NCBI GenBank assembly: GCA_949128015.1
Contig: CASBRC010000209.1
Coordinates: forward strand, 1-11,647
Reading direction: 5' to 3'
DNA from: Synechococcales cyanobacterium PMM_0003
GTDB lineage: Bacteria > Cyanobacteriota > Cyanobacteriia > Pseudanabaenales > Pseudanabaenaceae
Length of the DNA stretch: 11,647 nucleotides
In this document: one piece after another, positions 6,881 through 11,647 of the stretch
How the letters are laid out: every line of letters begins with the position of its first letter
How positions within the stretch are numbered: the first letter of the stretch is position 1
Notes under the pieces: generated by a model
Databases searched by the model: none
Told to the model about the DNA's origin: nothing
The model's input: the letters and a program-made list of their open reading frames with translations, nothing else
Translations under genes and position numbers: made by a program

Positions 6881-8106
6881 TGCATGAGTTTCCATTTGAT
6901 TTTAATGATTTACCAACGCCTGCTTATTTGGTGGGTGGATGGGTACGCGATCGCATATTAAGTCGTCAAGGTAAATATCTCGATTTAGATTTTGTGTTAC
7001 CAGAGAAGGCTGTAGAGAAGGCTCAGGCGATCGCTCGTAAGTATAAAGCAGGATTTGTAGTTCTAGATGCAGAGCGACAAATTGCGCGAGTAGTTTTTAA
7101 AGAGGGAACGGCAGATTTTGCTCAACAGATGGGTAGTAGTTTAGAAGCGGATTTGGGTCGGCGTGACTTTTGCATGAATGCGATCGCAATCGAATATCAT
7201 CAACTTAATGAAAGTGTTCTTTTGCCGAAGGCAAAAGAACACTTTATTGATCCTTTTGATGGGATTGGTGATTTGCATGCGAAGCGGATTCGGATGGTTG
7301 CACCTGAAAACTTGGTGGACGATCCTTTGCGAATTTTGCGGGGCTATCGTCAGGCGGCGCAGTTGGGCTTTGAGATCGAGAGCTTAACTCGGCAGGTTTT
7401 GATCAAATTTGCGCCGAAATTAAAAACGATGGCGGCGGAGCGGGTTCGTACAGAATTAGGATATCTATTGTCAATCGCTAATGGAAGTCAATGGATGCTA
7501 GATGCAATTCGCGATCGCATTTTAGAAGATTGGTTACCAAGTCAGCATTTGAATTTGAAGAGATTTGCCAAGATTGAAAGTGTGATTTTGGAATTGTTGA
7601 TAAAATTCCCAAGTTTAGAGTTGTTTTTTGGTAAACAATTATCAGGCGATCGCTATGCACTGATGATTATCAAATTAGCAGCTTTAACCAATAGCGCAAC
7701 TGCTCTTGAGCCATTAGGGCTAAGTCGTGCTGAACAGCGTTGGCTAGTGGGGATTTTGCGCTATCTATCCCAATTTATTGCTCTTTTAGATCATGCTTCA
7801 CCAAGAGAGCAATACAAATTTTTTCAGCCAACGTTAGAGTTCTTTCCTGCGATCGCAGCGCTTGCTTTGGCTGGTGGCTATGAGCTAGAGGCGATCGCGC
7901 CTTGGCTAGAGCGTTGGCTCAATCCTGCTGATGCGATCGCATATCCGATAGCGTTAATCACTGGCGATGATTTGCGAAAAGATTTGGGAATCGCGCCTAG
8001 TCCTAAAATTGGGGAATTGTTGGAAAGTGTGAAAATGGCTCAAGTGGAAGGAAAGATTTCATCAAGAGAAGATGCAATCGCTTTTGTGAAGGCGATCGTC
8101 GCATGA
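6880..8106 (+). CDS. cca: CCA tRNA nucleotidyltransferase / poly(A) polymerase family protein
   Basis: 408 aa. It has the class II nucleotidyltransferase head: AYLVGGWVRD (15-24) and catalytic DLD at D35/D37, then RRDFCMNAIAI (94-104), DDPLRILRGYRQAAQLGF (147-164) and AAERVRTELGYLL (about 184-196), with a helical C-terminal body. The enzyme adds or repairs the 3' CCA of tRNA. Some bacteria split the job between CC-adding and A-adding enzymes, and sequence alone does not tell which this is. TTG at 6880 is the only usable start: a stop lies at 6874-6876, the next in-frame GTG is inside the GG-VRD motif, and ATG 6884 is out of frame. No Shine-Dalgarno is seen. Residues 111-122 are encoded by a palindromic insert. 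Many HIP1 sites lie inside. It converges on sbcC. Confidence 0.92.
   Translation: MHEFPFDFNDLPTPAYLVGGWVRDRILSRQGKYLDLDFVLPEKAVEKAQAIARKYKAGFVVLDAERQIARVVFKEGTADFAQQMGSSLEADLGRRDFCMNAIAIEYHQLNESVLLPKAKEHFIDPFDGIGDLHAKRIRMVAPENLVDDPLRILRGYRQAAQLGFEIESLTRQVLIKFAPKLKTMAAERVRTELGYLLSIANGSQWMLDAIRDRILEDWLPSQHLNLKRFAKIESVILELLIKFPSLELFFGKQLSGDRYALMIIKLAALTNSATALEPLGLSRAEQRWLVGILRYLSQFIALLDHASPREQYKFFQPTLEFFPAIAALALAGGYELEAIAPWLERWLNPADAIAYPIALITGDDLRKDLGIAPSPKIGELLESVKMAQVEGKISSREDAIAFVKAIVA
7211..7245. repeat. Perfect 35-bp palindromic element inside cca
   Basis: AAAGTGTTCTTTTGCC (7211-7226), a GAA loop, then the exact reverse complement at 7230-7245: a 16-bp uninterrupted stem. It encodes about residues 111-122 (ESVLLPKAKEHF), between NAIAIEYHQLN and IDPFDG, where relatives usually have only a short linker. 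It looks like a small mobile palindrome tolerated in frame. No second copy is visible in this window. Confidence 0.85.
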
Positions 8107-8124
8107 ATCTAAAAGTTTAGATTC
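8105..8124. terminator. Bidirectional hairpin shared by the convergent cca and sbcC ends
   Basis: GAATCTAAA / TTTAGATTC form a perfect 9-bp stem with a 2-base (AG) centre. The hairpin begins within the cca stop (TGA 8104-8106) and contains the sbcC stop (TAA on the minus strand, 8119-8117). Only 10 bp separate the two coding regions. It is AT-rich and lacks a long T-run on either side, so its terminating strength is uncertain. Confidence 0.55.
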
Positions 8125-11100
8125 TTACCAATTCTGAGCCGTTGATAGACTTACGAACATGGATTTGTGTAGGCAATCTCTCAGCTAACGATTGGATATG
8201 GGTAATCACACCAATCATCCGATCTTGTTGGCGGAGTGATTCGAGAATTTGGGTGACGCTTTCGAGAGTTTCGCTGTCGAGAGTGCCAAAGCCCTCATCT
8301 AAGAAGAGGCTGCCGAGTTCAATTCCCATTGATAATTTCTCTGATAGTGCTAGTGCCATCGAGAGCGAAGCCGCAAACGTCTCGCCACCTGAGAGAGTGC
8401 GGACACGCCGCTTTTCGCCGCCATTCCAGTTGTCGGATACCCAATAGTCGCCGCTTTCGATTTGGAGAATATAGCGATCTTCAGAAAGCTGCCGTAATAG
8501 AACTGAGGCTCGATTTGCGAGTTCTTGTTGCAGACTATCAAGAATATACTCTTGGAATTTGTTGGATTGCAGATCTTGAGCGAGGGTGTGGTAGGTCTGC
8601 TCTTGAGTTTGTAGCGCAATTTTACGATCTTCTAGTTCTTGTGACTCTTGGCGCTTTTGTTGTGCTTGTTCTAGCCATGCTTTAATCGAGGCGCGATTTT
8701 CTGTCGCTAGTTGTAGCTCTTGGTCTACTTGTTGTGCTTCCTCTCGTAGTTTTGCGATCGCAGTTTCGTCAGTATACCGATCAGCGATTGCTTCAGTAAT
8801 AATTTGTAAACGTGTGATTAAGTCTTGTTCTTGGCGTTGATAGTTTTCAATTTCTTTTTGCCATAAATCCATTTGCGATCGCAAAACTTGTGCTGCTAGA
8901 AATTGTGACTCTGAGAAGTTCACTGATGCTAATTCTCTTTGCCAATTTGTTTCTTGTTGAGAGCACTCAGAGATTACTAAATCATGATTTTCTGAAGCTT
9001 TAGTGGCAACAGATTCATATTTTATAAAGGTTTCACGGGATTGTTGACAAGCTTTTTCGATGGTTTGTAAGCGATCGCTTAATTCTGTTTTTGCTTGCGA
9101 AATTGTCTGTTGCAAAGACTCATAGCTCTTGTCTGCGGTGATTTCTAGCAAGCGTTGAGAAATTTCTTGCAGTTGCGATGTACGGTGCGATCGCTCCTGT
9201 TCAGCTTTTTGAGATTCTGTTTGGGCTAATTGCAGATTTTCTTGATTGGTATTGAGTTTGCTTTCGGCAGTTTGAAATGCGATCGCAATTTCTTTTCGCT
9301 CAATTATTAGCTTTTGATAGGCTAGTTCTTGACTTTCTAATTCTTGGCGATCGCGAATAAGCTCTTCCGCTTGCCATGAAGTTTGCAGGATTGTGTCAAT
9401 CTGTCTTTGCAATTGGGAAATCTGAGTTTCTAAATCAGTAATTTCCTGAGCTTGCGACTGTAATTGCTGTTGAGATGATTCTAAGTTTGTCTCAATTTTT
9501 ACCTTGTCTTCACGCAGTTTCGCCAATTGCTTCTCATTGAGATTTCGCTGTTTCTTTAAATCATTGGTGTCAATAAGTTCTATCTCTAGTAGTTGAGGCA
9601 ATCCCTCAATTACATAGAGATGATTACAAACGGGACAGTTATCACCATCATGGAGTTCGGCGCGTAAAGCGTTAACATGGCTGCTTTGTAAAGCTTGCAA
9701 ATTAGACGATTCTGCCGCTTCCAGTGTAGTACTTGTATTTTGAAATTGGCTGACCGCTTTTGCGATCGCAAGTTGAGCTATATCTAATTGCTGTGTGAGC
9801 TTATGATTTTCCGATTGGAACTGTGTAGATTTTAGCTGTTGTTTGGTGAGATTGGTTTGCAGCGTTTGCCACTGAGCAAGTGGTTCGGCGACTTGACGCA
9901 GATTTTCGAGGCGTTGAGGATCGTTGTGAGAATTTGCGATCGCAGTTTCAATTTTTTGTAATTGTTGAGCTGCTGTTTGTAATTCTGCTTCAGCTTGGTT
10001 TTGAGCTTTGATAACTTTTTCGAGAGCTTGCGATCGCTCTAATGCATTTTTGTTGGCGCGTTCTAGCTCTACTTCACTTTGCTGTTGTTGTGTATTTAGA
10101 GCCTCTGCTAGAGAGAGATTGCGCTCTTGAGCTTCGATTTGACTTTGAGCTGCAATATTAGCGGTGCGAGATTGTTCAAGGTTTTGTTGCTGACTTTCTA
10201 GATCGAGTTTGGCTGATTCTAGTTTTTTGGTGGCACTGGTGAGATCTGCGATCGCAGTTTCAACTCGTTTGCGTGTAGTTTGTAAAATTGTCCAAGTTCC
10301 GACAATCGAATTAGCTAATTGAGCATTACGCAACTTAGTTTCTAACGATTGGATTTTTGGTACATCTTGTTGAAGTTGTTCTAGTTTTAGCGAAAACTGC
10401 CAATACTGCTGGATTTGAGTAGATAACCTTTCTTCCGCTTCTAATAACTTCCGACTATTTTTGGCTCTAATATCTAATTCAGGAATCGAAACTTCAAGAT
10501 TTTCTAATTCTATTTGTTGAGCATTCATCTCTTCAATAGTTGGTGCTTGCATCCCTTCGAGTACCTTGTCTAAGCCCTCTCGCTCCGCTTTAAAACGACT
10601 ATTGCGATCGCTAGCTTCCTTACGCATCTGCTCGAAAATCTGAAATCCTGCTAATTGCCGCAAAATCTCCCGCCGCTTACCTGCTTCACCCTTGAGGAAC
10701 TCATCAAACTGACCCTGCGGCAAGATGATCACACGGGTAAAGGTCTTGAAATCCATACCGATGATGTCTTCGGTCTTTTGGGTGCTGCATCTTTCCCATT
10801 CCTCACCGTTCAACTCATCTAATAGAAAATTTTTGATATCTGTTTTACCGCGATTGCGCCATGTGCGGATGGCGCGATATTCAGTTTGACGCATCATAAA
10901 CCTGAATTCTACTTTTAATTGCGCTGCACCTTGGCTAACTAATTCCTTTGACGCACTAGGTTTCGCAGAAACTTCGTCGTAGAGTGCAAAGGTGATTGCA
11001 TCTAGTAGCGAAGTTTTCCCTGCTCCTGTTGCGCCTGTAATCGCAAATAAGTCGAGGGTTGTAAAATCTAAAACTTGACGGGAACGGAAGCTGGTAAATC

Positions 11101-11128
11101 CTTCGACAATTAGCTCAATTGGACGCAT
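8117..11128 (-). CDS. sbcC: SbcC/Rad50-like SMC-family ATPase, exonuclease subunit C
   Basis: 1003 aa, usual SbcC length. The N-terminus has IELIVEGFTSFRSRQVLDF followed by Walker A GATGAGKT (32-39), with a conserved region continuing to IILPQGQFDEFLKG. Two long Gln/Glu/Leu-rich coiled-coil arms flank a zinc hook CPVC at 498-501, almost exactly mid-protein. The C-terminal lobe has signature LSGGE (912-916), Walker B and D-loop LFLDEGFGTLD (about 941-951), and the switch histidine in VITHIQSL. With the SbcD nuclease it forms the Mre11-Rad50-type complex that opens DNA hairpins and processes double-strand ends. sbcD is not within the window, so the pair is not contiguous on the downstream side, and the upstream neighbour is a PIN gene. 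ATG 11128-11126 starts the canonical N-terminus; only a weak AGAG lies upstream. No key residue is missing. Confidence 0.95.
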   Translation of the reverse strand: MRPIELIVEGFTSFRSRQVLDFTTLDLFAITGATGAGKTSLLDAITFALYDEVSAKPSASKELVSQGAAQLKVEFRFMMRQTEYRAIRTWRNRGKTDIKNFLLDELNGEEWERCSTQKTEDIIGMDFKTFTRVIILPQGQFDEFLKGEAGKRREILRQLAGFQIFEQMRKEASDRNSRFKAEREGLDKVLEGMQAPTIEEMNAQQIELENLEVSIPELDIRAKNSRKLLEAEERLSTQIQQYWQFSLKLEQLQQDVPKIQSLETKLRNAQLANSIVGTWTILQTTRKRVETAIADLTSATKKLESAKLDLESQQQNLEQSRTANIAAQSQIEAQERNLSLAEALNTQQQQSEVELERANKNALERSQALEKVIKAQNQAEAELQTAAQQLQKIETAIANSHNDPQRLENLRQVAEPLAQWQTLQTNLTKQQLKSTQFQSENHKLTQQLDIAQLAIAKAVSQFQNTSTTLEAAESSNLQALQSSHVNALRAELHDGDNCPVCNHLYVIEGLPQLLEIELIDTNDLKKQRNLNEKQLAKLREDKVKIETNLESSQQQLQSQAQEITDLETQISQLQRQIDTILQTSWQAEELIRDRQELESQELAYQKLIIERKEIAIAFQTAESKLNTNQENLQLAQTESQKAEQERSHRTSQLQEISQRLLEITADKSYESLQQTISQAKTELSDRLQTIEKACQQSRETFIKYESVATKASENHDLVISECSQQETNWQRELASVNFSESQFLAAQVLRSQMDLWQKEIENYQRQEQDLITRLQIITEAIADRYTDETAIAKLREEAQQVDQELQLATENRASIKAWLEQAQQKRQESQELEDRKIALQTQEQTYHTLAQDLQSNKFQEYILDSLQQELANRASVLLRQLSEDRYILQIESGDYWVSDNWNGGEKRRVRTLSGGETFAASLSMALALSEKLSMGIELGSLFLDEGFGTLDSETLESVTQILESLRQQDRMIGVITHIQSLAERLPTQIHVRKSINGSELVRI

Positions 11129-11207
11129 GGCTTAACTCTAATAAAGGTTTGAATCACAGATTAAATGGATTATGGGATTTCGCTGATTTTTTTGTAGATT
11201 TTTTATT
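11129..11207 (-). repeat. AT-rich spacer with degenerate 8-12-bp periodic GATT/AATC units
   Basis: On the plus strand GATT occurs at 11159, 11168, 11176, 11185 and 11197, spaced 9, 8, 9 and 12 bp, giving a quasi-periodic array between the PIN gene stop and the sbcC start. On the minus strand this reads as repeated AATC-initiated units leading into GATTCAAACC. It may be the degenerate remains of a small repeat. No strong sbcC promoter was found here. Confidence 0.4.
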
Positions 11208-11647
11208 TTAACTCTTTAGATATTTTCGGATAAAGCCATCTGCATTTAGACATTCAAAATCTGCGATCGCTTGAAGCAATTTTCTATTGCCAGAAACAAA
11301 ACATTCTGTTTCTCCATATTTTGCTGAGAGGTATATCTCTATGTCTTCAGATGGAATTATTTTGCTGTCGATCAATTTAAGTTTTTCTTCACGCCAATCT
11401 ATTGTGGAAGGTAGGTAATGAATATTAAACCATTGCCAAATGTTAGAAATAATAGCGCCAGCTTGGTCTTTGCCATACAGATATTTGCTGACTCGACGAA
11501 TTTGATCTATGAGTTCTTCTGACATTACAATTTCAGCGTTTAGAACTATTGGCATGTTTCTGTAACCAAGTGATTCTAGAATCAAACTTTCCGAACTTTG
11601 TTTATCAGCGTCACCAATGATAAATATATTCGTATCTAAAAAAATAC
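11208..11647 (-). CDS. PIN-domain protein (putative VapC-like ribonuclease), 5' end beyond the window
   Basis: The frame is open from the right edge to the TAA at 11210-11208, about 145 codons. Near the edge it reads IFLDTNIFIIGD, the beta-1 motif of PIN domains with the first metal-binding Asp. E/D residues follow in VMSEELIDQI and SEDIEIYLSAKYGE, then FVSGNRKLLQAI, where the usual VTxD is SGN, as in several PIN subfamilies. A TTG at 11585 could be read as a start but would discard the LDTN motif, so the true start lies upstream, probably only a few residues outside the window. Such proteins are often VapC toxins acting on RNA. No antitoxin lies downstream; one would be expected upstream, out of view. 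AT-rich composition suits an accessory gene. Confidence 0.8.
   Translation of the reverse strand, partial: IFLDTNIFIIGDADKQSSESLILESLGYRNMPIVLNAEIVMSEELIDQIRRVSKYLYGKDQAGAIISNIWQWFNIHYLPSTIDWREEKLKLIDSKIIPSEDIEIYLSAKYGETECFVSGNRKLLQAIADFECLNADGFIRKYLKS

Noticed and set aside
6884..6961. ATG 6884 as the start of cca
   Set aside because: It is out of frame with the GG-VRD motif and its frame ends after 25 codons.
1..11647. The many GCGATCGC sites as operators or a repeat array
   Set aside because: They are HIP1 octamers, spread genome-wide in many cyanobacteria and mostly inside genes here; they serve as a lineage marker only.
8117..11647. sbcC plus PIN gene as a defence island or toxin-antitoxin-nuclease system
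   Set aside because: SbcC is housekeeping, no sbcD or antitoxin is visible, and the PIN gene runs out of the window; two neighbours do not support a system.

Overview
The window is cyanobacterial DNA. The palindrome GCGATCGC (HIP1, the highly iterated cyanobacterial octamer) occurs more than 25 times in 11.6 kb. The proteins are of cyanobacterial type: ClpC with a UVR linker, MinC with a long N-terminal extension, MinE with the LAHDRA motif, and Uma2-family nucleases. The moderate AT content and Uma2 abundance would suit a filamentous or Pseudanabaena-like lineage, but that is only a guess.

Layout. (1) At 1-578, minus strand, is a Uma2/DUF820 protein cut by the left edge. (2) A 315-bp divergent intergenic region follows. 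(3) At 894-3383 is clpC, the Hsp100 unfoldase partner of ClpP, closed by a perfect GC-rich hairpin. (4) At 3456-6096 is minC-minD-minE, with 2-bp and 8-bp gaps, followed 13 bp later by a second Uma2 gene (6110-6697) that probably shares the transcript. (5) At about 6714-6880, minus strand, is a decayed C-terminal tail of a third Uma2 gene, with two in-frame stops. (6) At 6880-8106 is cca (tRNA nucleotidyltransferase) with a TTG start and a perfect 16-bp-stem palindrome inside the reading frame. (7) At 8117-11128, minus strand, is sbcC, converging on cca; both stop codons lie in or at one shared hairpin. (8) At 11208-11647, minus strand, is a PIN-domain protein whose 5' end is beyond the right edge.

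Most of the window is housekeeping: protein quality control, division-site placement, tRNA 3'-end maturation and DNA end processing. MinC, MinD and MinE together place the FtsZ ring at mid-cell. I see no new multi-gene defence or biosynthetic system. The notable points are the roughly 155-residue acidic extension on MinE, the palindromic insert in cca, the Uma2 relic between two housekeeping genes, a probable leaderless cca transcript, and a 9-bp-periodic spacer upstream of sbcC.
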